Below are positions 1 through 13,200 of a stretch of DNA of 64,000 nt, piece by piece (the stretch's first letter is position 1; each line of letters begins with the position of its first letter). This DNA comes from Ancylostoma caninum. Taxonomy: Eukaryota > Nematoda > Chromadorea > Rhabditida > Ancylostomatidae. The notes under the pieces were generated by a model, which saw nothing but the letters and a program-made list of their open reading frames with translations, searched no databases and was not told where the DNA came from. Both the position numbers and the translations under genes were made by a program. The stretch is taken from assembly GCA_037903475.1 (NCBI GenBank), contig JBAJFG010000005.1:744001-808000 (forward strand). The letters run 5' to 3'.

Positions 1-1252
1 GTTGTTTGCTAGGTGTCTCATTAACATACATGTTTTATACGTAATTAAACGAAGCTACGCTTGAGTTGTTACCATAGCATACTAAGGATTACGTAAGTCC
101 CATTCGTGCTGTGAGATGGAAGGATGATTGGCTTATCAGGATCGGCCAGGTGCGACGCCGGGGCGGTAAATGATGCACCTGGTTGTCTACCCTCATGAAA
201 TGCACCATATGATTGCGGTCGGCTTGGGAAAAGTCTTCATGGACTCTTAAATGATGATATTGAAAGCATTGAGTCACCCTGGTTAGTGCTCCTCTCATCA
301 TTCGGGGATTATCTTAATTTTCCATACTGACTTCAGAACAATCTCATATTTGGTGGAAATTCCTAACAGTGGAAATCCATAATTACATAAGGGACATCCA
401 TTAGAAATAGCGACCACATTATGGGATATTATCCTAATATTAGTGATGATTCGTTGAGTAGAATTTTCAGGAATCGTTATTCAGCCAGCCAACCTCACCT
501 CATCACGAATTGATTCTTTTTTATTTGTATGGTTTGAAAAAAAGGAAAAATGCATCATTATCCTTCTCTGTTAACCTCCAACCTTTCACTTCTATCGATA
601 GGATAGCTCTTACCTAGCTGGGATGAGCATTGCTGTTTATTTACTTTGTTGTTGCGTGCCGATGACCTGGCTTGTCATTGGCTTCATGCAAACACTATGT
701 AGGTAGAGGTGATGGTTCGAGAGGGTTTGTTTGATCGACAGGAAAGCAGTTTTCGTCAAACCAGTCCTCATGAGGAGTCAGTTCCAAGAGGTGAAGAAGA
801 AAAATTTGCTCCAAAGGGTCTTTCTTGCCGGGTTTCGCTTACAAACTAGATCTCTCAGTTCCATCACGCAAGAAGAGTCTGTCCCGACTCCTCTCTTTGT
901 CTATTGTGCTACCCTCCTGTGCCACTGAGACAACCGAGCGTCAATTTGGGCGATGATGCTCGTGTTCGCCGATGTAAGGCAATCTGCATGAGTGCGTACA
1001 TGTATCTGCTGCGAGGTGGTCGCGACCGGTCTGCTCGTAGCTATATTGCAACTAATCCACTTGGCGCCACCATATTTTACTTCGTTGTGGGCGAGGGATG
1101 GCTCGGTGTGGCCCACTTATGGCGACTAATCTGCTTTTGCAACGGGTCCATAGAAGGATTTCAAGCGGGAAAAGCAGATTTATATGGAATAGTTAGGAGA
1201 TTTGATTGAGGCTATTTGGCGGCCGCTAAGAGGCTTCATAAGAGCGTTTCAG
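1..1252. other. Upstream flank or intron of rig-4; possible degenerate Ig exon
   Basis: No confident gene is seen. The large adhesion gene that begins at 1253 enters in mid-domain, so this stretch should be intron and upstream exons of that gene. One weak hint lies at about 931-1077 on the plus strand. The frame there reads NLGDDARVRRCKA, like an Ig B-strand with its cysteine, and later SYIATNPLGATI, like an Ig F-G strand. The tryptophan and second cysteine are missing and the spacing is too short for a normal domain. It may be a decayed or mis-split Ig exon, or chance. Confidence 0.3.
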
Positions 1253-4200
1253 GTCGTCGCCAAGAGAGGCCGGCTAGTGGTCAAGGAACTATCGCAGAGG
1301 GACTATGGAGTGTATCAATGTGAGGTGACCAATGAGGCTGGATCCAGCATGAATACCGTGTGGGTGAAGGAGGGACCAAGTCGAAATCCAGGTACTGTCA
1401 CTTCTTGGAGACTGAATTTGTTAGGGACAACTAGATGCCTTCCAACCGATTGCCAAGACCCGACTGCAATCCATCTTCCATCTGACCTGCTAATAGTCCT
1501 ATCTAATGCTAGTCAAAGCAATCCTGAAGGAACCTTCTTTTCTCTCGAGCATAGGATAATCCAAAGGATTGCATGGTATGACCTTGTGGAGTCTTTTGCT
1601 AAATCTCTGTGATTTGTTTCGGCTATTAAGTTGGTTGCGTTCTCATAAAATTGCCTACACAGATGTTTTCACAATGTGTAGTTGGAATTTGAAAAGTTGA
1701 ACTAAGACTTTGATTGAAGGACGAGGTTTTTTTTTGCTAGCGCAGAATATAACAAGAACATGACGGTGAGTATCTTTTTTTCTGCTTATTCTCTCAAGTG
1801 ATGAATTCCATCCAGTCTTCCTTGGGTTGCGCCGAAATTTATAATTGTCACCTCCTGCGGCATGTCTCATAACATAAAATATGTATAACATAAAGGGCAA
1901 AAAAAAAAACACGGAAATGGACTGAAGTTCTACAAAAGTAAAACCGGAATATTTGAGGTATTTCCTCGAATTCGGTCCCTTCGTAAATTTCTCGAAGTTT
2001 TATTTTATGTAAAAAAAGCAAATTCCTTTTAAACCGTGGCTTTTCTTAAAAACTGGCGAGTTTTCAGATCCTTAGGGTATTGTGCCTGGCTCCTTATTCA
2101 CCATTTTCTTTGTCCTTATTTGACTTGAACTTCCAATTGGTGATAACGATTTGTGGAATAGCAAGAAAAATCCAGTTCTGGCAAAATTCGTCTCACTGAT
2201 GATTCTTTTTTAATTATTAACTTGTTCTTTTCAGCATTGTCTCAATCAGATCAACCGGTATCAAGTGAAGAGACCATCCAGGACAAAGATTTTGGAGCAC
2301 CAGTGATCACCACTCCACCAAAAGATGTCTCATTCGTCGTCGGATCTGCGACCCTCAAGCTGCCATGCGAAGTCACAGGACTACCAGTGACCACAGTGAC
2401 CTGGAGGTTCAATGGTAAGGCTAGCATTCGTCCAAATTTGACTCATATCTTCAAAGAGGGACGTCTGTTTGACATTAGTCGCTTCGAATACCGCGAACAC
2501 ATCTAATATTTGTGAAACCCGATCGGCATGGGGTTTTAGGGTGGTAGTGCAGGTGACGAGAGCGACGATACAGCGCTTTACACGTTTCCAGGGTTTTCTG
2601 ACCTATAAAAATTGTAGATGTGGATATCACATCGGATTCCACAAAGTATGACGTCACAAGCGGCGGTTTGATTATCCACGATCTCAAGAAATCGGACAGT
2701 GGTAGCTACAGCTGCATAGCAAAGAACAGCCACGGAATGACAAGCGCCACGGCAAGGTTAACGTCTTCAGGTATGCTGACGTCGTTGACAGTTCTTGAAG
2801 GGCCGTCCTGCTCAAAACTTCGATTCAGGGTCAAACCTGATTGAATATGGGCCGACAAATCAAAGTGTGGTCATAGGAACGAACATAGTAATACCATGCG
2901 AAGTCAGCGCTGACTACGAAGCCAATGCTAACGTGATCTGGTTTATGAATGTGAGTTTTTCAGCAACTTTCACAGTATCCTGAGCATTGAGCAATTTATG
3001 AATTCAGGATGAATTGATACCGGCGACCGGTAATCCGAGTCTTCGTTTGACCAACAAAAAAGGAGGACTGTTAATACAACAAGTGGGACCTGATAATATA
3101 GGAGAATACCGGTGTACGGTGTCGGCTGATGGGCGAGAGGAGAGTGCATCGGCATTTTTACGAATTATCGGTGTGTTTTTAATTGCACCCGTGCATTTTT
3201 TTGTTTTGAAATTGGTTTGGATCTGAATCTCTGAAATCTCTGGGTTTGCGTGACGCATGCGAATGGGGGGAAGAGAGAGGAGGGGGGGGGGGGTGGTTGC
3301 AAAGTACGGTCTCCGCCACTTAGTGGCCGTAATCGTCGAAATTTCAAAAACGCGGCTTTTTGGAGATTGGCTTCGAGTTTGATTTTTCGAAAAATTGTGC
3401 GAAGCAAAAAAGAAAAAACAAAAATAAAAAAACAAGTTAAGACAGAATCCGAAAATCTTCACGAAGTATTTATGAAAAAAAAAATAGCGATTCGTTTTTG
3501 ATGTCCATCTATGTTATGCGAGTATAAGCGGCAAGGGAGTGCAGCTAAGATGGAAGCGGTAAGAAGTAGCATGCGTGCAGGACAGTTCTAACTATACCAA
3601 AAATTTTTCATTTGTAATTTTTCAACAGCTTGGATTATTCCACCTATTATTTTTCCAACTTATTCTTTGACTTGAATTTCTAAAAAAATTTCCAGAACGA
3701 CCCCAAATGCCTACATTTGTTCGGGCAGAACTGATTAATAATACGATCCCGGCGAAAATCCGCGTCTCCTGGGTTGAAGGTTTTGATGGAAACTCTCCGA
3801 TTATCAAGTAAGATATATGGTCTTCTGAAAGTTCCTCATGTTCTTCTGTACTTAGTGATCTCATTCAGACATTCCGTTGAAATGCGAACTGTAGGGCCTA
3901 CCCAGTTGTGGAGCGACTGGGAGGTTGTGGTGGACAATGTGCCTAGTGAAGTGGGTGGCTTTCTTTAACGTTTTCTAATCAGAGGAAGATTGACTGTTCA
4001 GGAATGCTGCTCTGTTCTTGTGGATAATCTCCGTCCATCTGTGACAGCTGAGTTTCGTGTAATTGCTTCAAACCGATTTGGATCTGGAAAGCCATCTTTA
4101 CCATCAGGTTAGCCCTTGATCAAATAGAGATTCTGTGTGGTTTGGCTGCTGGCAACATTTGGCAACAGATGGATTTTTATGACATGGTAACCTTCGTTAA

Positions 4201-7200
4201 TTATTCTGTGTATTCCCTAATTAGGCAACGTCACGATGCCGCAGCAACCACCGGCTGCCGCGCCACGAAATGTTGCAGCGTCGGCGAGATCAGCGAACAG
4301 TATCATAGTGCAGTGGCAACAGCCGCAGGAAGAACAGTGGAGCGGGGATATACTGGGATATATCGTCCGGTGAGGATTACACTACTACATACATACGCTC
4401 ACTATTAGGCGGGGAAATATTTGAACAGACTGATTTTGATGGCGCATCCCCTCATCTCACAACTACTTTTCTTCCATTCCATCCTAGGTTGTCTCCCTTC
4501 CCCTTTTCCTTCTTTTTTCTCATTTTACGTTCTCTTATCCTAGGTTTTATCTAATTTCATACCATTTGTGCTTGTTTCCGTACTGTTTGTTCTGGTGGGG
4601 TGTGGAGCGTTATACCTGGAGAGGGCTGTGCGATCCGGCTCTGCGATTGGTCAATTCATCAAACTGGTCAATCACAGAGCTAGACCGCGCCTCCCACTCC
4701 ATGTATAACGCTCCATACCCGTTCTGGTGCAGTTCTTCCTTAGCGGCTAAAAGCTCAAAACCTTGTTAAGTGTTCCCTCTCCTTACATTTCCCCTCTCCA
4801 TCACCTCTTCATGCAATCACAGTTGCTGTTTCTTCCTTTATTTTACATAATTGTTTCTACACTCGTGTTCTTTGCCTTTCTTTTTAACACTTCTTTTTTG
4901 CCTTGTCTCTTCTCTCTATCTTTCATTTTTGATTCGAGCTACGCATCCCGCCGATTGAATTCTCCATTCCAGGTATCGCCTTGCTGGCTACACCCTACCG
5001 TGGATAGAAAAGAATGTGACAACAAAGGATGCGAGGAACACGGTAAGTGATCGACCGTGTAGCAATTTTTGACCGTTTTATATGTGACCATGAAAACCTG
5101 TGCAGCAGCTGCTTTTTGAGTGTGCAGTGGCACATAAGTGCACTTTTGAAAACCTAATGCTATTTCGTCGTTGATGATTATTCATTGAGGGGAGAGTAGC
5201 ATTGTTGCTAAATATTTATTGAAAATTGGCTTTGGCAGTGATGTTATCTAGAAGTGTAGCAACCAAGTCTAGTAAATAGAGGCAGAGACTCGCTGAGAAG
5301 CGATTTAGTAAGTCTCAGACCATCTGCCACCTTTGAAGGTATTTTTAGTTATATGTACTATTTTGACAATCTTGCCTCGTTTTTGAATTTTTTTATTCAC
5401 TGTAGAAAGTGTCTTGAGCTCTAAAACATAGGAACAAAAATAATATCTCGGTAAGTGCCGCATGAAAAAACTATTGTGAAAGCCACATAGAAATCTATAG
5501 TCAAGCGGTCATCAGTTATTTTGATTCAGTGATTTTCAGGCTATCGATCAGCTGATCACATGGAGAGAATATGAGATTCAGGTGGCGGCTTATAATCATA
5601 GAGGATTGGGTGTCTTCAGCAAAAGTATCGATGTAACAACAGCTGAAGGAGGTACTGTTACGCAGCTACAACTTGAAACTACATATCAACTACCCTCTGA
5701 AAAAGGATTGAAAGGAAAAAGTCTTACACAAGGATGCTAGAAAATCACTTTGTTACCAGCTGATGTAGGTATATTGTTTTGCAGTTCAGGTTCTCTTAAA
5801 GAATTGGTGAAAATGTTGATCATTTATTTAGCATCGTATTAAATTCGAGCTGCTAGAGACCGACATTTTTATTTCAGTGCTTTGCAGTACTATGGCTGTC
5901 ACATTGTTGGAGAAGTAATCTGTCTTCTTTAGTACCAACGCAGTCCCCGAAAAATGTTATTGCGAATGTATTGAACTCCACGGCTGTGCAGATAAGATTC
6001 ACTGCTCCGGACCAGCAAAGAATTCCAGGAGTAAATCTGGGATACAAGGTGAGCTTTTTGTAGATGTTGATTTCATCTCACTCCTCTCACGACAAAGTGC
6101 TTTAAGGTCGAGTTCTGGAAAGGTGTTCCGCAGAAAGGAGTGTTGTATCGACAAGTAATGGTAGATCCAACGTCGAAAGATCTTGTGGTGGTAGTGGAGG
6201 GCTTGGAAAAGTTTGGTAAGACACTTGTACGAAGATATTTTAAAATTATTTTCAAGAGTAGTTGTTTCTGAATATATGAATTGATTCCAGGTCATTATAA
6301 TGTGACTGTACTCTGCTATACTTCTCCTGGCGATGGACCAAGGAGTCATCCGTTGCTTGTCGTAACGGATGAGGACATTCCAGGACCAGTTAGTGGGCTT
6401 AGTATTGCTGAGGTGAATATCTGCCCCTTCCTGGTGTTTTTTCCGAAGCTTTTCACTGTATTTGTCAAGAAAATGTCTTAGAAGTTGATACTTGTTTTCT
6501 TCTAGGTGATGTTCAATGGTGCCATTGTGATTTGGGACATGCCGGAAAATCCGAACGGTATAATCACCAGATTTGTGGTGGGTACTCCTTTCTCTTTGGC
6601 ATATGCGGATGTGTTTCATGTTCTGTCATAGCTCTCTAAAATAGCTGTTGTTGAGTGGAAAGAAAAATATCTTAGTTTTTGTTTAGGTGCGCTACTGGAA
6701 TGATGCGTTCCCTAATGACATAACAGTGCAGGAATTTGAAGGAACGCAAAGGAACTTGACGATTGAAGGCTTGAGCCCATCCACGCACTACACGGTACGT
6801 GCCAAAGGTTTTGTCTATTGCATCTTATTTCATTCCCTTCCCAAGAAAGAAGAGAATCATAGTATGTGAGAATCTGATAGTCACATGTGGGTTTTTTTCT
6901 GCTCTCATACGCTCTTCATGTGCTTGCACAGTTATAATAGAAGTTGGATGTCAGAAGCATAAAATAACAACTGGCATTGAATGATTAACGTCTTCCCAGT
7001 AACATGACCGTATCTGCTCACAGTACTTTAATTGACACTGTATAACAAGATACAAGCTGCAGGAGCACCTAAAACAACGAGAATGAAATCCGCCAGTTAA
7101 ATCAACTTTATGAATCTTCCTATCTTGAGGCATTGTTTTTTCTCGCTGATCATCCTGATCTAGGTGGACATTATGGCATCTACGGTTAAAGGCGACGGCC

Positions 7201-10200
7201 CACGCGAAGAAACCAAATTCGAATCGGGAGTACCTCCGGGTGAGAGAACTTGTCCAATTTCTCAGTTGGAGATAAATGCCATCACTTTAAACAAGTTTCA
7301 GTGGTGCAAAATTTAATAGTTCTTGTGTTTAGAATTACCTGGACGGCCAACATCTCTCACGGTGTCAGACATTCGTGCCAGAGCAGTTCTTCTAAACTTC
7401 GTACCGGGCTTCGATGGCCACACAGCAATCAGGCAGTGGATTGTTGAGGCGAAGATAGCGGACTCTAGCGTATTCCAGGTCATTTATAATGTCAGGTAAG
7501 TGAAGGTGATTTCTTACTGCTTTTTTTCTACCAGGCTTCCAGTTCAGGACGCAGGAGTTGCTAGCCAAGGGAGGGGGGGGGGGGGGGCGTGGTAAGAAAA
7601 GTGGCAAATCCGCCACCCTGTGGACTCAGATGGAATAATAAAATTACTAGTAATAAAATTACTGAAAATATTAGTTTTAATATCAAACAATGAATTACAA
7701 ATGTGTTTCAAAAATAATAATAAAAAGAAACTATGAGGAATAATCTTATACATTATTTTTATTCTGTTTTATAAGGTAATTTCAAAAATTTGGCGACCCA
7801 TTTCCGGGGCGGGGGGAGGCTTCATATGCTTTTCGCATACTACGTTACTGCAACAATGGCTAGGAAAAGATTGGCCTTTCCGTTTTTTTAGTAGGCTGCA
7901 TGATTGGGGTCATATCGCAGTTTCCTCTATTACATGGTTTTTTTGGCACGCAGTCTGATTTTAAGTATTGAAACGTACATGTTTTTTAAAAGTGTCAACC
8001 TAGCTTCTCCTATGTAAATTTTTGTGGGTGAGCTTTTTCAATTTAGTGCTCCAAAGGCTCGGTCCATACCCGTGGAAGGACTTCGTCCCTACACTCGGTA
8101 CCAACTGCGGCTTATTGCTGAAAATGTGCGTGGAAGGGGAGCACCTAGTGAGCCGAGCGTGGCGTTTGAGGTGCAGTCGTTTGTTCGTATGAAATATTAT
8201 GCATGGTGTCCAGGGATTTTAATAACCAGTTGATTGTGCTGCTTTCAGACAAAACAAACGAATCCAGAGACGCCAGCTTCTCGATTATTTGCGGAGCCAT
8301 TGTCGTCAACCTCTCTGTCACTATCGTGGACTCCATTATTAGCGAATCAGTGGAATGGACAGCCGAAAGGATATTTGATACTGTACAAGGAGATTGGCAC
8401 CGATCATTGGGTAAATGAGAGAATTACTACCTTCCTTCGTCTTGGAGTTATAGTCTTGCCAGATTGACTGATCGTGAGATTTTTGCATACTGCAGCAACG
8501 TAATTACAGTAGTGCTTTGTGGTCTTAATCACTGTTTTCACCTTTTCATTCATTTTTTGATCCGTTGATGTTTTGCAGCATGAAATACGAATTCCTTCTC
8601 TACGAGCGAGCGACTTCACTCTGCGTGATCTTCGACCATACACGAGTTATGAAGTGCAACTCTTCGCTGAAAACATGTTTGGGAGAAGTGCATCATCAGG
8701 AGCATCGGAGGCCAAGTAGATTTATCCTAGAATTTATTTCGAGATTATCTATGTAGTTCTACAAAATTTAGAACCTATGAAGGTGTACCATCTGGACCAC
8801 CAAGGAATGTTCGAGCTGACGTGGACAGTAAACGTGGCGTGATGGTTCAATGGGAACCTGTCGAGGAGGAACACGTGAATGGAATTATTAGAAGCTATGA
8901 GGTAACGTTCTGTGCTCTCCACGTACCTTAAAGTGGTCGCCCATCCTCAAGAAGATACGATGTTTTGGATTCAATTGGTTATTATTGCTATCCCACACTG
9001 AAACTAATCATATTTGGCCGTAATTTAACTAATTCTTACTGTTTTACTAACCACTTAGGTGATCTTACGTAGTGGTTTAGTTCATGCAATAGAAACAGTT
9101 GCGGTCAGTGTTTATCTAAGCGACCCACTTGTTTAGATTCGCCTAGAACCGGAACAAGAGTGGCTAAGAGCTGATGGTACGAGAAGGTTCGAAGTGCAGG
9201 GGGCTGCTGTTTTGTCGAAAGCGGTGGGTTGACAGTGACCTTTTCGAGTGAACTGTTCTAAAATTTCACTCCAGTAAATATGAAAACATTTGGAACTTAG
9301 CAGAGTGTGTATGGAATTTTTTTAGGTCACTGGCCTACGTGCGTTTACTAGTTATTTCGTCTTCGCCTCAGCCTGTACTATTGTTGGTTGTGGTCCAGAA
9401 AACAGGGTGCCAGTGGTGGTATTGACCCCTGAAGATGGTAAGCAACATTTTCAAAAAAAAAATTAATTCTTTTTCTAAGTTGTGAATGGGGAAATGTCAT
9501 TTTACATCACATGTGATTTAATTAAGTTCCCGACGTTCCTACTGGTGTTGCATTCTCCTTGATTAGTGAAAATGAAGTTCGTCTCAAGTGGACACCTCCG
9601 GAGAATCCGAATGGGAAAATAAAGGTGAGCCTTAAAATTGATCGGATAAAACAGTTTTCAGTCACAATAGCCTAGTTGGTCCTACACTTTCTTCTATCGT
9701 TTTTAGAGCTTTAAATACGTTTACATAGAAAGGGCTATGGTACATGTCGTCATCTTGAAACAACTCATAGGAATAGAGCAATTGAATGAACTTGCATAAT
9801 TTATAGTGCAAGCAGAAATTATTATTGCTGCGAAGCGTGTAATTGCAAGTTTGATGTGTGCCTTCGAAAAGATTCTTCGTTGTGCAAATACACGTTAATT
9901 TTCCTAATGATCTGCTTTTTTGACTGTCTTAGTATCTTAATTGTTCTGCTTATACGCGACTTTCATTACTAATGTTGTAAAACCTTCTACTTCTTTTTTT
10001 TTTGCAGTCTTACTACGTGTCGTACTGGAAATCCTCTGAAGACCGGTCATCAGCAATAAGAGCGCCGTTATCATCAACGCTTTTGTTTTTCACAGCAAAT
10101 GGTGAGTTGCAGCTGTAACGAGGACCTGTTTTGCTACAAAATCAGTTCTTGTTCAATAATATGAAGCATTACGATTTCTACAGGTTTGGAACCGAACAAG

Positions 10201-13200
10201 CAGTACACGTTCACTGTCCAGGCTGAAAATACCGTGGGATTAGGCCCAGAGGCTGTAGTGCATGTGGTAACAACTTCTGTGAGAGGTTGGTTGCTTAATT
10301 GTGGCAGACAACCATTTTTTCGCTTTCTCTTGATCCGAGTGAATTTATTCACTTGTAGAGTGTTCCTTCGCAAATTCTTGAATTTTGTTGTTGTTGTTGT
10401 GCAATTAAGCACAGTCTAAGAAGTTGGCGCAAATCCCAATAGTGTTCCCACGTGGTTGTGATTATTTTATTTCGTATTAGTTTGTTGTGCAATTGTAAAA
10501 AGTTACAGTACCTGTGCATGCGCCACCTGTACCCACCCGAAATGACACGGCCAGGTACGGAGCGGAGAGTATTGCCATTCGTTGGGATAACGTCAGGACG
10601 AATGAACAAGACGACGACTCTCCAGTGCGATTTGTTCAGGTTTGTCTGTTTCGAGATAATCTTTATTTTGTCAAATTTATCTCTTTCTGAGGTTGTCAAT
10701 AACATAAGTCGTTCTGTTTCAAGGTCGAATATCAAAAAGCTAATCACGATGCCTGGATTCCGTTTGAAAAAGTCATCTCTGGTCAGGAAGGCGGTGTTAT
10801 TGTGACAAGGTCAGCCATTGGACCTTCGTTTTTTTTAAATGAAAAGCTCATTAGAGTCATTTCTTTGGTTCTCCGTAATGTTTCACCTGTTTCTCTATGC
10901 ATTACCCATTTCTAATGTTAGTTTTATTCCAGGCTTCTGCCAAACTCAGACTACCGCTTCCGGATTCGCTTCATTGGTGACAGCTCCCAATCAGTGTGGT
11001 CATCTGAGTCTGACTGGATGAAAACGCTTCCAGCGCAGCCGTCTGCTGCACCGTTAGCCTTGGCAGCGTCACCTTATGACTCTACGAGTCTGCTACTGCA
11101 ATGGGCTACACCTCTCAGGTACTTTTTCTTTTTCGTTTTTTTTTTTTGCTGTCCTTGATTTCTCACCGAGTAGTTCAAGTTTTGTTCAACACTTAAAACT
11201 GAGTGATTCAAAGCCTCCAATTTGTTTTCTACACACTGGAAGGTTTTCTTTCCAGGGAAGAATGGAACGCAAATGCAATCGGCTACCGTGTAGCCTTCCG
11301 CGAGTACCCCATAGCTGCTGAAAACGACACCTGGACGACGGTGGAGATTCCTGCGAACAGCACCTGGCCGGAACGACCACAGTATCTGCTCCACAATTTG
11401 GCCAGGTAATTAAGGCTTTTTTTAATGTCCTTCCTAGGATTTATTTTATTTAGGAACGCAAAGCTATGCTCAAAAAGCATCTCCTTGCACATGTTTTCAT
11501 TTCTTTTTGCTCAATATGATGACGATTTTGCAGTATGTGTAGATGTCCCGTTTACTATTATTCCCACGATACACTTTTTTTCAACTTTTATTTGATCACA
11601 TTGTTTGGTTTACTGTGACCTAGCGGATTCTCATTTATTCAGCTTCCGTCACTATATTCTTCGAATGCGGGCGTTCAACTCTGAAGGCAGTGGTCCATTC
11701 TCTTCGCCAGTCTTTGTATACGTCGGTTACTCCATTCCGAAGAGGTAGTATCCGTGCTCTGAGGGTGTTTCGAAGGGGCGAAGTTGCCTGTAACACATAA
11801 CAGGTAGTTGTATATTGTTTAGATAATCTAGGGGTTTTTAGGAACGTTACCAATCTCATGGCGGAACCGTTGTCTTCCACATCGTTGTCGGTAAAATGGG
11901 ATCCATGGAATGAGGAGGGCGACGCGGCGATTAGCGGATTCAGGGTACGGTTTGCAATTTCTACGATTGCTGTATCAATCCATGATCTAGTTAAACTGTG
12001 CTTTATGGAATTCCTTCTCTTAACTCTTCTTTCGACCTTTTTCAGGTGCGGTTTGTTCCGGTCACATCTGTATTATCCCCTTCGAGCCACGAAGAAGAAC
12101 TGATGGTAGTTGAAAACAACAGCTGCGTGATTACGGACTTACGAAAGTACACGGAATATCAGGTAAAAGGGTCCACTATTTATTCCATTTTATTTATTGC
12201 ATTTGTATATATTATATGTAAATTTCTTTTTTTAGAACTCTTGAAGGGTTTAAGTGAAGCATTATCAGGCGTATTGAACTAATCTGAACATCTAACCCAT
12301 ATGGAAAGGAGCTCATTCTTAGCATCATTTTAGGTGTCTATAACCCCATACAATCGAGCTGGTGAAGGTGGCGTGTCTCAAATCCGAGTGCGCACCTTGG
12401 AAGATGTGCCAGGGATGGTGGGAGCACTGAAGTTCACCGATATCCTCCTGGATTCAGTGAGTCGTTCAGTGAATCTTAAGGCAATTCACCCCTTTTTTAT
12501 GCATTGCTTGTTGAGGTGCGGGTAAGTTGGAAACCACCGACAGAACCAAATGGAGTGATCACTGGATACATTGTGAACTACAGGACTTTCAAAATGAAGG
12601 TAATAACTGCAGCGATTTTCCTTCATTCTTTTTGGCGTCCACAATTTTGGTTCTACTCCAGGAAGAGTTCAAAAAAGAAGTTCAATCCCGTACTCAACAA
12701 ACGTTCTATCCCGCTACCAACCTTGAAGAAGGTGTCATGTACTTTTTCGCCGTGTGGGCGGAGACTTCAGCTGGAAGGGGTACGGAAGTCACTGGCAATG
12801 TCACCCTGGGGCCAATTCTAGGTGAGACTCATCAGCAGATCATGCTGATGTCAAGCAGTGGTCAGTATTGGGTGCTTATCTGTTGTAGGTGGTCCACCGG
12901 CTCCCACAAGACCAACTTTGACACCAGGACCATCGTCTGTTACGCTTGAGTGGAAGGACGAGAAGAGGGATGGTGTTACCGGTCATTTGATACAGGCAAA
13001 ACTTGTCTCCAAGGTATGTCTTCGCAGATACTTGAATTTGTTGAGCAGAAGTATCATATTCTATATGTTTTAGGAAATGAATGCTGCCCAGCAGAAAAAG
13101 CGACACAGGCGTTCATTTGGTCGGCCAACACATATCCACGGAATATGGGTCACATTAAGAGTTGTCGAGGGAGCGGGACAGCAGCATGAAGTCGGTTTTG

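Noticed and set aside
5999..6619. 206-codon open frame on the minus strand
   Set aside because: It is the antisense shadow of four phased FN3 exons of the Sidekick gene and has no family resemblance.
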